Part shown: piece after piece, positions 45,701 through 54,697 of the stretch
Layout: each line of letters starts with the position of its first letter
Position numbering within the stretch: the first letter of the stretch is position 1
Assembly: GCA_009760855.2 (NCBI GenBank)
Contig: WPIO01000178.1
Span: 392,501-456,500, forward strand
DNA from: Cristatella mucedo
Lineage: Eukaryota; Bryozoa; Phylactolaemata; Cristatellidae
DNA length: 64,000 bases
Direction: 5' to 3'
Notes under the pieces: generated by a model
What the model saw: only the letters and a program-made list of their open reading frames with translations
Told to the model about the DNA's origin: nothing
Database searches by the model: none
Translations under genes and position numbers: made by a program

Positions 45701-48700
45701 GCCGGTTCCGGCTGCTAGCTGCTCGATCCTGCTGCTCGCCTAATGGTCGCAGACTGCCTCTACAGACGGCTTGGCCCGGGTCTGGCTGCCGTAGAAATCT
45801 GGCAATCAGCAGCTTCTGTAGGCTGGCGCAGCAAGCCTTTTCGCTTGTCCGTGTTGCAGCCCTTCCGGCGCATTCACGAGCTGCAGCTGCACAGCCGCCA
45901 GACGCTGACGTGCGCCGGCAGTGGCCGCTCGCTGGCGAGGCCGGCCACGCACTGCTGTCTGCTGTGTGGCGTCGGCTTCCGGACGCAGGCGAACCTGCGC
46001 AGCCATCTTGCCGGCCGAAGCCACATCAACGACATCCTGTACACATGCCGCAGCTGCAGTGCCGGCTTCCTGTTGGTCGACGAGCTGAACCTGCACAGGG
46101 TGACCGTGCATGGCGACTGGCCCGGCGCCTTCGAGGGTGCGGCTCTGCGCCGGCACCGTCTTGAGCGGCGCGCCGCCACCCGCACCGCAGCCTGCTTCGG
46201 CACGGCTGCGCTGGAAAGTCCCGGAAGTGGCGCGGCGAGGTCGCGCTTCAGCGTTGCGGGCACAGACGGGCTCAAGCTGGTCCTGAAGAAGGTGCCGCCA
46301 CCGTCAGCGACCGAGGCGTCCGCTGGCCGCCTGAGGGACGAGAAGCCCCTGCACCAATCCGTGGACAGCGCCGAGGCAAGCGACAGTGAGTATGAGCCGC
46401 CCAGCCACACCACGGCCGACTCGGGCAAGGGTCTGTCCGACTTCGACGACGACGGCGGCGCAGTGACGCCGAGGCCAGCAGCCCAGCAGTCAATCGACGA
46501 CCAGCAGCTGACGACCAGCTCGCCCGCTGCTTCGGCAGCGACGGCTAGCTCAAAGCCACCGCTGCGCCTGTCCATCGTTATGGACCGCGAGACCTCGTCT
46601 GCCACCGTAGCCACCGGAAGCAGCGGCGAAGCAGCAGCAGCTGCTGCTGCAGCAGCAGCTACGGCGGCAGGCCTGATAAAGAAACCGCGCCTGCAGCTGA
46701 CCGGCGGCCATGGCAGTGGCAGTGGCGCAGTTGGAAAGTGTCCAAGCACTCCGCTGCCTTTCGGCGGCGGCGCGCTAAGCACTTTCGCCAGTTCAAGCTC
46801 GCTGCTGCTGCGAGCGCCCACGCTCGTCACGTCAGCCGGCGCCGCGTCGGCGTCGCAGTCGCAGCAGCAGCAGCCCGCCTTCGCGCTGTCGCACAGGCCG
46901 CACGCTCCGGCCTTCTCCTTCTCGAGACCGCACGAATCGTTTGGCATCAAGGCGCCGTCGCTGCTGCCGCCGCCGCCCAGCGCGGCAGCGGCCGCCGCTG
47001 CCAGGCAGCCAGAGCTGCTTGCCTCTGCGACGCCGAGCTTGGGCGGCGGCGGCGTCGGTGCGCATCGCATGCTGCCATCGGAGATCCTCGGACGCATGGC
47101 GGGCTCGTCGCTGCTCAGCCAGCGGCTGGGCACCGGCGGCGCAGCGGCCATGCTGGCCGCTGCGCAACAGCAGCCGTCTGCGGTCGCAGCGGCCGCGCTG
47201 GCTGCCTACCGGTCGACTCTGTTGCCGAATCAGCTCGCGGCGCCTGCCGTCCAAGCACAGCAGGCCTCGACCGCTGCCTCCGGCTCGGCCATCGAGGCCT
47301 GCCCGAGCTCGCCCGGCGCCGGCGCAGCCGCCGGATGCGCTCAGCCGTCACCTATGCCCACATGCTGGCCTGGGTACGGCAGCGTTCTTGCCTCGCCCAT
47401 GCAAGCTTCGACCGGAGGCTTCCCATCTCCCGGCATGCAGAGGCTTCCGGCATCGCCATTCTTCCCCGGTCTGCCGTTCGTCGCCGCTGAGGTAATCGGG
47501 TCTTCGTCGGCCAGCCCTGCTGCTGCCTCACAGCCGTTTTACAACCCTGCCGTGCCCAGTCCTGCTCGGTCGGTCGGCCATTTCGGCCGGCCATCGCCAT
47601 CGTTCGGTCAACAAGGTCTGCCGTTCGCGGCCGTTGCCGGAGTCTACCGAAGCCCCGTGGCAGCGGCTCAGAGCTATGGCTACTGGTCGGGGCTGCAGGA
47701 CAGCCCGTTCACACCGGCCGGCCTGTCTGCACCACCGCGGCTGCAGCAGCATGCCATCGGCGAGAGCTGGCCACAGGAAGCTGCTGTGTGGCAGCACGGT
47801 CCGCTGCAGCCTGCAATCATCGCCGACGTCGTCGGAGACGACGATTCGGTAACGTGCCTGCCGGACAGAAGAGCCTCTTCGGCCGTGGCAGCAAGTGCCG
47901 CCTCGGCCTCGATGTCGGCCACTCCTCATGTTGCCGCCAGGCGAACGCGCTCGGGCAGCCGGGGCAGTCTGGACTCGCGCGACTCGGGCCTCGACTACAG
48001 TCCTGTCGGTGTCGATCTGAGCGTCGCCGCTGCTCAGACGGACCGCCCCGTGGCAGCGATGGCCGACTTCCTACCCGACGCGAGTGGAGCACCGCAGGCA
48101 TTGTGGCTCGACGCTCGTGCCGAGCTGACTGCTGCCGCGTCGTCGTCGGAAGCTCTGGCCGCAGAAGCTCTGGCAGTGACTGCAGCGGCGCCGCAGTCAC
48201 TGCCTGCGGCCGCTGCGGTTGTGGTGGTGCGCTCGGCCGAGCGTTCGGCTTCGAGCTGTGACGGCGGCGCTGGCAGCTCGATCTTTGCAGCCGGCGCTGC
48301 TGCTGTCGTTTCCGCATGTGAGGTGTCAGCCGACGGCCGGCGACCGGAAGTATCGAGCTCGCACACTGGCGGCGAGCCGCTGGCTGCTGCAGAGGTCTGC
48401 GATGTCTCGACGGCGGCTTCGGCAGAGTGCGCCGGCCCTGCCACCCAGTCGCCCGGCGATCCAGCGACGGAGCCTAGCGCCGACCGCTCGCCGCCGCCGG
48501 CTCGGGAGCTGCCGATCCTGTGCGCCGTCGACTTGAGTGTGCCCACGCTTTCCGTGAGCGTGCCGCTGACTCTGCTGCTGCTGCGTCGCGACATGTCGAG
48601 CAGAGGGAGTGCGCATTCGGCCGATGAGGACGCTGGCGAAGACGAGGGCCCGACTGCCATGGTTTGCGACGACGACGATGATCCTTTGGCCGGTCCCGCG

Positions 48701-49465
48701 TCCCGGTCAGCCGACGGCGGCAGCGCACAGCCGCCCTGTGCGTCGCCATCTGCCGCCGCCTCGGGCGGCGAGCGCTTTGAGCGTGAACGCCACACTAGTC
48801 AGTGCGATGCCGGCGGCCGCTCCGATGTGCCGACGGAGAGCTTCCTCGCTGACGAGAAGCAGGAATCGGAGAATGGGCGCGCGGTCGGCGATGGGGCCTG
48901 CGACAACGACCCAGACCTTGATCCGGAGCTGCTGTTCGCCGTCGAGCTCGGCGAGGACTGCTCGCGCACGAGCCGCGGAGCGCTGGAGCGCTGCCGCTCT
49001 GTCGAAGACGCGCGCTATCTGGTGCACCTGCGAGCCAAGAGCTGCGCCGTGCTGCTCGCCCTGTTCCCTCGCCTGTGCGTCGGCGGCGGCTCGTTCTCGC
49101 CGCTCACGAGTGACGTGGAGAACCTGGTGGAGGCGATCGCCGAAGTGCTGCAGCCGAGCTCGCCGCCAGACGCAGACGACGGCGCCGCCGCTGGCGAGGC
49201 AACCGCTGCCGATGTGGACTCGCCGGCTGCTGTTGCGACGGCAGCAGGAGCGGGCGAGTCGTTGCCAAGTGTGGCTTCGAGGCTGGAGCTGAGCGCGCTG
49301 CTGGCGTGCTCGGCGGAGGAGGCGAGAGGCGACATCCAGAGGCTGCAGCGAGGAGTGTGCTCCCTCGTGCGGCTTCTGCTGCCTCACCTGACCTGGGACT
49401 TACTTTGCGAGGACGGCGTGTCCACGTTCGATCAGCTGCTCGACGCCATAGTGGATGCCAACTGA
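35466..49465 (+). CDS. C2H2 zinc-finger protein (5' exons not found)
   Basis: Likely a nuclear DNA-binding regulator, inferred from its fingers; the family member is not recognised. Visible exons are about 35466-35758 and 45860-49465, separated by a 10,101-bp intron (GTACGT...gttgcag) in phase 0. Fingers: CGSC..F..L..H..H (35654-35719); one split by the intron, CSGCKK plus PFRRIHELQLH; CLLC..F..L..H..H (45956-46024); CRSC..F..L..H..H (46046-46111). After them come about 1,100 residues of Ala/Ser/Pro/Gln-rich low complexity with poly-Ala, an acidic run of Asp near 48670, and a C-terminal helical-looking part (LRAKSCAVLLALFPRL, VENLVEAIAEVL, FDQLLDAIVDAN). The stop is TGA at 49463-49465. No AATAAA was seen in the next 500 bp. 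Upstream exons probably exist because the first exon has an acceptor. Confidence 0.82.
36225..36400 (-). mobile_element. Diverged S2-like SINE remnant
   Basis: aggtcggctaatccaacagc at one end, and caggacttgaacccacggtc as a reversed B box. The order is as in S2 on the minus strand, but it is strongly decayed. Confidence 0.45.
36733..36826. repeat. (CA)n with (CGCA) interruptions
   Basis: cacaca runs broken by cgcacgcacgcac. The mixed units suggest repeated expansion events. Confidence 0.96.
38645..38722 (-). mobile_element. S2 SINE fragment
   Basis: Reversed core tgttaccaccactttcagtg and reversed B box gactcgagcccccgggtcgt. It is truncated at the C/G hairpin that follows. Confidence 0.6.
38726..38768. 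repeat. Perfect C11/G11 inverted repeat
   Basis: agttcac plus a C run, loop agctaagac, then the G run plus tgaact. Two exact 17-nt arms separated by 9 nt. Confidence 0.97.
39267..39450 (-). mobile_element. LINE B tail joined to LINE A 3' end
   Basis: aataataataactattaaag, ctcagataacttaatctctt (B tail), then directly gatgtaatgtaatgtatccc, taactccacaaagactatga and agcacactcaaagccttag (A 3'UTR). Both are in minus orientation. Confidence 0.8.
40440..40920 (+). mobile_element. LINE reverse-transcriptase fragment
   Basis: The plus strand encodes SIIPFLSKALEFERVVAQKL, FQSGVRANHSTDTLRIF, LRVLFDLSAAYDPIDH and later YEVPHGSAPLFSI. These are the RT fingers and palm up to the segment before YADD. Stops and a frameshift are present. 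An S2 SINE follows. Confidence 0.8.
40972..41132 (+). mobile_element. S2 SINE copy (near consensus)
   Basis: gagccgtaatggcacactag, gtaaggcggttgatttcacg, the B box gtgggttcgattcc, cgctgctgcaagtggtggcg, ending aagaggctgtttaatcagc. This is the best copy for defining the family. Confidence 0.9.
41708..41850 (+). mobile_element. S1 SINE copy (near consensus)
   Basis: A box tggtctagcggtaaaggtgc, B box cgtgggctcgagcccc, then gtgaagcgcttgaatagaga, ttaagttctcttggggcgct, and atataaatgagttatatta. A complete element. Confidence 0.92.
41940..42770 (+). mobile_element. LINE fragment, post-YADD part
   Basis: SLEVCIDDIRPWMAPNLLKI (the linker after YADD), then RLQLLQNSAA (42.34 kb) and LTYRLLHSPAP (42.47 kb), with a caggcaggcaggcagg insertion. 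Probably the same lineage as 40440-40920, split by SINE insertions. Confidence 0.65.
43440..43722 (+). mobile_element. LINE family A 3' end
   Basis: [13 protein letters not shown]-type sequence, then the tgctacttccatgctactca block, taacacccacgtggtcttta and gagatacattacattta. It covers only the last 280 bp of the family. Confidence 0.88.
43730..44600. other. Intronic, nothing recognised except a 27-bp duplication
   Basis: gcatgactaatttagctgct is repeated directly at 44391 and 44418. Otherwise unremarkable. Confidence 0.5.
44612..44752 (+). mobile_element. S1 SINE copy (near consensus)
   Basis: A box tggcccagcggttaagggtg, B box cgtgggctcgagcccc, gtgaagcgcctgaatagaga, ttaagttctctcggggcgct, and atgcaaatgagttattata. 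Best copy for the tail comparison. Confidence 0.93.
45150..45299 (-). mobile_element. S2 SINE copy
   Basis: On the minus strand: gagccgtgatggcacgctag, gtaaggcggttgctttttac, B-box region, and ccactgcaagcaacggtgat. It lies about 560 bp before the zinc-finger last exon. Confidence 0.88.
45375..45400. repeat. (ATGC)n run
   Basis: gcatgcatgcatgcatgc, a self-complementary tetranucleotide run. Confidence 0.95.
45860..49465 (+). CDS. Zinc-finger gene, last exon (1,201 codons)
   Basis: It starts at the acceptor tccgtgttgcag with PFRRIHELQLH, which completes the finger begun 10 kb upstream. The frame is open further upstream to 45743, but that part reads like intron. GC-rich third positions and balanced low-complexity runs set it apart from the surrounding repeats. 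Long ORFs on the other strand and in other frames are shadows of it. Confidence 0.9.
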   Translation, partial: PFRRIHELQLHSRQTLTCAGSGRSLARPATHCCLLCGVGFRTQANLRSHLAGRSHINDILYTCRSCSAGFLLVDELNLHRVTVHGDWPGAFEGAALRRHRLERRAATRTAACFGTAALESPGSGAARSRFSVAGTDGLKLVLKKVPPPSATEASAGRLRDEKPLHQSVDSAEASDSEYEPPSHTTADSGKGLSDFDDDGGAVTPRPAAQQSIDDQQLTTSSPAASAATASSKPPLRLSIVMDRETSSATVATGSSGEAAAAAAAAAATAAGLIKKPRLQLTGGHGSGSGAVGKCPSTPLPFGGGALSTFASSSSLLLRAPTLVTSAGAASASQSQQQQPAFALSHRPHAPAFSFSRPHESFGIKAPSLLPPPPSAAAAAAARQPELLASATPSLGGGGVGAHRMLPSEILGRMAGSSLLSQRLGTGGAAAMLAAAQQQPSAVAAAALAAYRSTLLPNQLAAPAVQAQQASTAASGSAIEACPSSPGAGAAAGCAQPSPMPTCWPGYGSVLASPMQASTGGFPSPGMQRLPASPFFPGLPFVAAEVIGSSSASPAAASQPFYNPAVPSPARSVGHFGRPSPSFGQQGLPFAAVAGVYRSPVAAAQSYGYWSGLQDSPFTPAGLSAPPRLQQHAIGESWPQEAAVWQHGPLQPAIIADVVGDDDSVTCLPDRRASSAVAASAASASMSATPHVAARRTRSGSRGSLDSRDSGLDYSPVGVDLSVAAAQTDRPVAAMADFLPDASGAPQALWLDARAELTAAASSSEALAAEALAVTAAAPQSLPAAAAVVVVRSAERSASSCDGGAGSSIFAAGAAAVVSACEVSADGRRPEVSSSHTGGEPLAAAEVCDVSTAASAECAGPATQSPGDPATEPSADRSPPPARELPILCAVDLSVPTLSVSVPLTLLLLRRDMSSRGSAHSADEDAGEDEGPTAMVCDDDDDPLAGPASRSADGGSAQPPCASPSAAASGGERFERERHTSQCDAGGRSDVPTESFLADEKQESENGRAVGDGACDNDPDLDPELLFAVELGEDCSRTSRGALERCRSVEDARYLVHLRAKSCAVLLALFPRLCVGGGSFSPLTSDVENLVEAIAEVLQPSSPPDADDGAAAGEATAADVDSPAAVATAAGAGESLPSVASRLELSALLACSAEEARGDIQRLQRGVCSLVRLLLPHLTWDLLCEDGVSTFDQLLDAIVDAN

Positions 49466-49589
49466 AGGTAGCCAGCCGAAGCCGCCAGCATCCGAGAGTA
49501 TTATGCATCCGGTGGTGGCCTCTTTGCTATTGTCATCACCGGCAGCTTTACAGCTACTATTACTGCCACAGCTATCACCAGGCTTTTAA

Positions 49590-49648
49590 CTATATATCTA
49601 CATCTATATCTATCTACCTATCTATCTATATATATATATATATATATT
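49590..49648. repeat. (TATC)n(TA)n microsatellite in the zinc-finger 3' flank
   Basis: Tatctatc then tatatata, 125 bp after the stop codon and probably within the 3'UTR. Confidence 0.9.
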
Positions 49649-50140
49649 CGATTTTCCGAGTCATGTGTGCATACTCTGTTATCAAATGTTTAAGTATCAA
49701 GCTAGTGACAGTAGCATACGGCTTACTCGTGCGTGGACCTGGTTCACGGAACACTCAAATTGGCTGCCATAAGTACAGCCTGCTTAGTGCCAGGATGTGC
49801 TGTGCACAAAATGGGTCGCTCTGCTGCTGTTAGCGAAAATGCAAATGCTAATGCTTGGTAGGACGTGAACTCAGCAGCAATTATACTCATGCACCTTGTG
49901 GTTAGACAGATGAGGAAGGCTGAGAGCATGCTAGACTGTCCATAATTTTGTAAATGTTATTTATTTATTATTTGTATGATTCATCATTTGTAAATGCTAT
50001 TTATTACAATTTGTATGATGTCAACACTGCGCTTTTCTTATGCCGTGCGTCTAGCGTGACTAGCTAGCTAGCTAGATTGGATGGTGGCTGCTGAAAAAAG
50101 AGTCACCGCTCTGCAAATGGCTATAGTAGGGAACCGTGTT

Positions 50141-50292
50141 CGATTTTGTTGGCCGCGGTGGCACACTACGTAAGGCAGTTGCTTTTCTTGGGCTAGAGAT
50201 CACGGGTTCGAATCCTGCGCTGGGCGATCCTTTATTGCCTCTGCAAGCGGTGGTGATAGCTGTTAAGGAGTCTATTGAATCAGCTAGTATTT
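50141..50292 (+). mobile_element. S2 SINE copy
   Basis: ggccgcggtggcacactacg, taaggcagttgcttttcttg, B box cacgggttcgaatcc, ctgcaagcggtggtgatag, ending attgaatcagctag. Confidence 0.9.
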
Positions 50293-50299
50293 TTCCGAC

Positions 50300-51090
50300 C
50301 TACCAGTTTGAGCCATCAGAATCTGGCAATGTTGGACCGGTTAGGTGGCTGCCTGAATGACCTCATTCGGCGTTTGTACCATTGAAGTGGCTGAATTTGA
50401 TATCGCTGGTCACTGATCTTACTCGCTGATCTTACACTGCTTATTCGCTCGTGTTGTTTCGCTGGACATCACTGGCATTGCACTGTACCGTGTTTCCGTC
50501 CTACCCAAGTCAAGAGATTTCAATGTGTGGACAATGGCAGCCGGCCTTCCAATGAGACGTCGAAGAACGGGAATTCCTCGAATTGAGAATCTATTTTGGG
50601 GCCCCTCCTTTTCACCATTCATTTGGTTATTGCCGGTGTAATCATCTAGCGGAGTCTCAGCTTTCGATTCACCCGTGCTGATACTCAAGTATACCTGCAC
50701 TTGAACCTCCCAGTACCCCTCGGATTCTCTCGACTGCCTTGCTGCTGGTATTACCAACGCTCTCACTTAAGCGGCAGCAAACTTTCTTTAATTTAATGAC
50801 AACAATTCTGATCTCATGTTGATGAACACTCGATGTCAATCAGAAGCTGAAACGCTCAGCCAGTGTTGGAACGCTCAGCCAGTGTCTTCTCTGTTGCTTC
50901 CTCACGATGTCTTGCCATCTTGCTCCAAAAAAAGCATCGTTAGCTAGGTGATCGAATCAGGTTCACAGTCGAGCCTGCCCAGTTTATCAGGTTCACAGTC
51001 GAGCCTGCCCAGTTTACTCAACGTAGCATTGCAAAAATTCGGGCGTGAGTAGATAACGATTAGTGAGTTGGTTCATGCACTGTGATATAG
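50300..51090. other. Intergenic, small tandem duplications only
   Basis: gaacgctcagccagtgt occurs twice near 50850-50884. atcaggttcacagtcgagcc with its next 10 bases occurs twice at 50956-51015. No gene seen. Confidence 0.6.
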
Positions 51091-51092
51091 CC

Positions 51093-51250
51093 GCACTGGT
51101 TTGGTCCAGTGGTTAAGGTGCTCGCCCTACCAAGGTCAAGGTGAATGTATTTGATTATTGAGGTCGTGGGCTCGAGCCCCATGGCAAATGTGAAGCGCCT
51201 GAATAGAGATTAAGTTCTCTTGTGGCGCTATACAAATGAATTATATTTTT
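51093..51250 (+). mobile_element. S1 SINE copy (long subfamily)
   Basis: A box tggtccagtggttaaggtgc, then an extra caaggtgaatgtatttgatt segment, B box cgtgggctcgagcccc, the standard tail, and ggcgctatacaaatgaatta. It shares the extra segment with 22366-22523. Confidence 0.92.
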
Positions 51251-51254
51251 ATTT

Positions 51255-51910
51255 TTGTTTATCCTGTAAACTTAAGGGGTTCAGCTGTGTAAACAGCCTC
51301 GAATGTATGGAGGGCACTTCGTATGCTTCTGTCAATGTCTTCATACTAGTCTTCCTGACTTTACTTTAAGACACCTACAGTTGGTGTAACACATCGTCTG
51401 GTAGGTTTGTCTGTCGTGAACGTATGAACTGCTATATTGTACCGCTTTACTGAGACCTTCGCCCGGTTGCCCACCACCAATGAGTCAACATCAAGGGCCT
51501 GTCACTCAGTTTTAAAAAGCTCCTGTTTCTCTTGCCCATTTCGCACCCATCTGAAATACTTAATCCCACCACACCACCAGCTCCTCCCCTGACTCAGATC
51601 GCTTAGCGGTTTATCTAGCCAACCTCGAATCTGCTGCAGATAGTGTCTTCAGTTACTACTCTCTCACAGCCCAAAACTAGTCGCCGAATAACGAATCGCC
51701 ATCCCTGGGCTCGACGTGGAGGACTGCACTAATGCGTTGAATTATTTCGTATGCGCTTAAGGAGTGTTGCTATTGTGGGTGTCACTTTCACTATTAGATC
51801 GACATGCTTTTTGTCAAGGATGTACACAGTTTTCATGAAGACATTTAGTGCTCGTAGGGCACTGCACGTGTTTTAATATATAGCTGTAATTATTAATGGT
51901 TGCAGCTCAG
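51255..51910. other. Intergenic, nothing recognised
   Basis: No coding potential, repeats or motifs identified between the S1 SINE and the LINE. Confidence 0.5.
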
Positions 51911-51924
51911 CACCCTTTTCATCT

Positions 51925-53390
51925 CAGTCTGTAACTCCACAAAGACTATGTGGGCGTTACGCAGGAAAGTTTAGGAGATCGCACTCATAGCCTAAGCGGC
52001 TTTCGGTACGCATTCGGTAGCCAACAGACTTCATCTCACGCAACAAAGAGAAAGTGGGAAGCATAGCAGTCAGGAGAGCAGTTGAGGTAGTGAGTAGCAT
52101 AGAAGTAGCAGCTCAGGACCGCTGCAAAGAATTAACCATAGTCGGCACTAGGAGAGTAGTTGTCGTTGCGTAAGAATCGTAGAAGCGAGCTCCACAGTCT
52201 AGGACCTGCAGAGCAAATGCTCTGGCGCCAACGGTCTTTAAGCGAGGAATGGAACCTGAGGGTACGAGGAGGCTGAAACTGGTGCAGAAGTTCAGCTAGG
52301 TAGGGAAGAGCCAAGCCGTGGCAGGCCTTGTGGGTTAGCTTAAGAACTATGCTCTGCATCAGTTGATCAACCGGAAGCCACCCAAGCGCTTTCAGCAAAA
52401 GAGACACGTTGGTCAGACCTCTGGGTTTTGAAAACTATCCTTGTAGCCATATTCGTTACCAGCTGCAGCTGGCTTTTATCGGTAGCCCAGCCAAAAGAGA
52501 GTTACAATAGCCTAGCCGAGACAGAACTAAGGAGCTAGTTAAATGTTTTGCAGGCCACCGTGGAAGACAGTTCCTAATTTTATATAGTGATTGGTCAGGA
52601 TGTAATGTAATTTATCTCCGTCTGTAACTCCACAAAGACAGAAAGACTATGTGGGTGATGGCTAGCTATGGAAGCAATCTTCTTAAAGAAGCTTTCAAAA
52701 TTTAGGCATTTCCTGAAGACGACCCCTAAATTTTGACCAGATGGTGGTAATCGCATAACAGCATCACCTATTAGAAGAGCAAAGCCTTCATTCTAGTCCA
52801 GTCACATGCCTGGAATGTCCTACAAGCAGTTCAGTTTTGTCATCGTTTAGTTAACGGAAATTTGCGAACAACCAGCATCGAACTTCGGTAAGGCAAGCAT
52901 TCAGTTTATCAGATGCTGAAGCAGATTTCGACGGTTTAAATAACAAATACTGCTGCGTATCGTCAGCATACAACGAATACCCATTCCAGGGGCCTGAATC
53001 ATCTTTCCCATAGGTTGAGTATAAATGCAGAGCAGCAATGGACCAAGAGCAGAACCTTTTGTGACTTCACATGTGACTGGTCTGGTGGATGAGACCTGAC
53101 CCCACGAGACACTGGTTGAGCATGATCAGACAAGTATGATAGAAACCGAATCAGTGCCTCATCTGCCATACCGATAGCTGTTCCGATTATATAAGTAGGA
53201 CATCGCGATCGATGATGTTGAAGGCAGCTGCTGGATCTGGCACCGCTAGGGAAGGGACATTCCCATCAACGTTGCTGCGTAGGATGCCGTTGGTTACACG
53301 GAGGAGAGCAGTTTCAGAGGTGTGGTTTTGCTTATGTATACCGCAGTCTGTGACAGCACCTAAATGTTGTTATCTGCCAGTACTAGGCTG
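51925..53390 (-). mobile_element. LINE family A copy, minus strand, decayed
   Basis: Read right to left: DLSAAFNIIDRDVLL (about 53230-53190), LYADDTQQYLLFKPSKSAS (about 52960-52900), then at 52407-52132 SLLLKALGWLPVDQLMQSIV and the family C-terminal domain, then the 3'UTR (tgggcgttacgcagg, ctccacaaagac) to 51925. A second 3'-end piece (gtaatgtaatttatctccgt) at 52595-52650 shows a nested insertion. Confidence 0.85.
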
Positions 53391-53636
53391 GGTGGCCCTC
53401 TCTACCACCGGCTAGCCAGTCGGAGCGCAGCTAGGCGTTGGCAACGGCGCCAACGAATGAGAGCGCAGCGTTCCGGTACCGCAGACGACGGAAGCTGGCG
53501 AACGTCTGCGGCGGGCAGTAGCGCTTCCGCGGGCTGGGCTGAGTGTGTAGAGGGAATAAACTGGTGGTGTTCCTCGTCGGCTAGCGTGCTGTGCTGCTCC
53601 CGACGACAATTCAGACTACAAGCTATTTCGGCCCTA

Positions 53637-54350
53637 ATGGAGAACGTAAAGTTCAGCCACATCGTCACTCAATTCGACGGCAGCGGAGACTTTGTGGGCT
53701 GGGTTGAAAAGTTTGATCTGGTGGCAGAGATTCAAGGTATAGTCGCTGCCGACCGCCACAAATTCCTGCCCCTTTTTCTAACCGGTGGAGCGTTTGCCGT
53801 GTACCAAAGCATCGACGGACAGGCGAAGAAAGACTATACCATCGTAAAAGAGGCTCGTCTTGCTGCATTTTCGGCGGATAAATTTAAAGCTTATGAGGAG
53901 CTCACGACATGGCGGCTCCAAGCTGGGGAACCAGTGGACGTATACGCATCGATTCTGGCCCGGCTGGCCGGATTGGTGAGTGCGGCTGCGAAGGATGACT
54001 TGGTAAAATGCGCTTTCGTCACCGGGCTTCCAGAGGACATCCGAAAGCAGCTACGCGCGGCGTGTGCGCTCGACAAGATGGCGATGTCTGAGGTCGTTGA
54101 GAAGGCTCAAGCGCTTATGAGTTGCCAGGAGCCGAGCTACGCGGCCGCTGCTGAGGCACTATGAGCTAGAGGCTCTCGCCCGACTCCACAGAAGCGTTTT
54201 TGTTTCTTCTGCAAAAAGGAAGGGCATATACGTCGCGACTGCCGTTCGTCGCAAAGGCAGCGAAGGCTGTGTTTTGTATGCGGCGATGACGCGCACCTAG
54301 CAGCAATATGTCCGGAGCGTCGCACCGATTCGCAGCCAAAAAACGAGTAA
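53637..54350 (+). pseudogene. gag polyprotein with in-frame TGA
   Basis: It starts MENVKFSHIVTQFDGSGDF (ATG 53637) and has a capsid-like helical body (YASILARLAGLV, CAFVTGLPEDIRKQLRAA). TGA at 54162-54164 interrupts it. The same frame continues to two CCHC knuckles, CFFCKKEGHIRRDC and CFVCGDDAHLAAIC, and ends at TAA 54348-54350. The TGA therefore separates capsid from nucleocapsid. This is mutation more likely than readthrough. Confidence 0.8.
54338..54344 (+). promoter_or_regulatory. -1 ribosomal frameshift slippery heptamer A AAA AAC
   Basis: The gag frame reads CCA AAA AAC GAG TAA, so A-AAA-AAC is in the canonical register, six bases before the gag stop. The protease frame is exactly -1 relative to gag and opens across this site. 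Confidence 0.75.
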
Positions 54351-54697
54351 GGGGAAGCGCATGTTATAGTGCCGGCGCATTCCCCTGCTTGTCAACTCGA
54401 CTGCCAACAATAAATGTTCTCAACGGTGGTCGTATTATGAAGGCGCTCCTTGATACTGGCTGCTCTCGGTCGATTGTGACTGAATCTTTGGTACTGTGTG
54501 CCACCTCGGCGAAGTCCTATTCGGTTAACGAGCCAGTAATTACGTTCCACGGAGCAGTCGCTCGTTGCCGGTCGGCGTGCCGAATGACATGCTCTGTGCA
54601 GGGCATAGCAATAGAACTTGACTGCCTCGTATCCGAGATCGTACCGGGGTATGATATGCTACTTGGCATGGATGCTGACAGCTGGGAGGCGTGGTGA
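54345..54697 (+). pseudogene. Retropepsin (protease) domain, -1 frame
   Basis: The aspartic protease motif ALLDTGCSRSIV has Asp-Thr-Gly at 54452-54460. The flap-to-C-terminal part ends with YDMLLGMDAD. The frame closes at 54697, and the continuing pol sequence (VVIGPEGGVVTF, then the RT start) is in a third frame. Confidence 0.82.

Larger units (their letters stand above)
35759..45859 (+). other. 10.1-kb intron of the zinc-finger gene
   Basis: It holds SINEs (36230, 38645, 40972, 41708, 44612, 45150), LINE pieces (39267-39450, 40440-40920, 41940-42770, 43440-43722), a CA tract, a C/G hairpin and an ATGC run. Between them are GC-moderate stretches (37.3-38.6 kb, 39.5-40.4 kb) with open but unrecognised frames. 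Confidence 0.75.

Noticed and set aside
45743-45859. Upstream extension of the last zinc-finger exon to the first ATG
   Set aside because: The acceptor at 45859 joins in phase to the split finger; the extension would replace the cysteines.
45874-49387. Many antisense and out-of-frame ORFs over the zinc-finger exon
   Set aside because: Shadows of a GC-rich low-complexity coding exon.
49466-50000. Polyadenylation signal of the zinc-finger gene
   Set aside because: No AATAAA or ATTAAA located; only AT-rich ttattta words.
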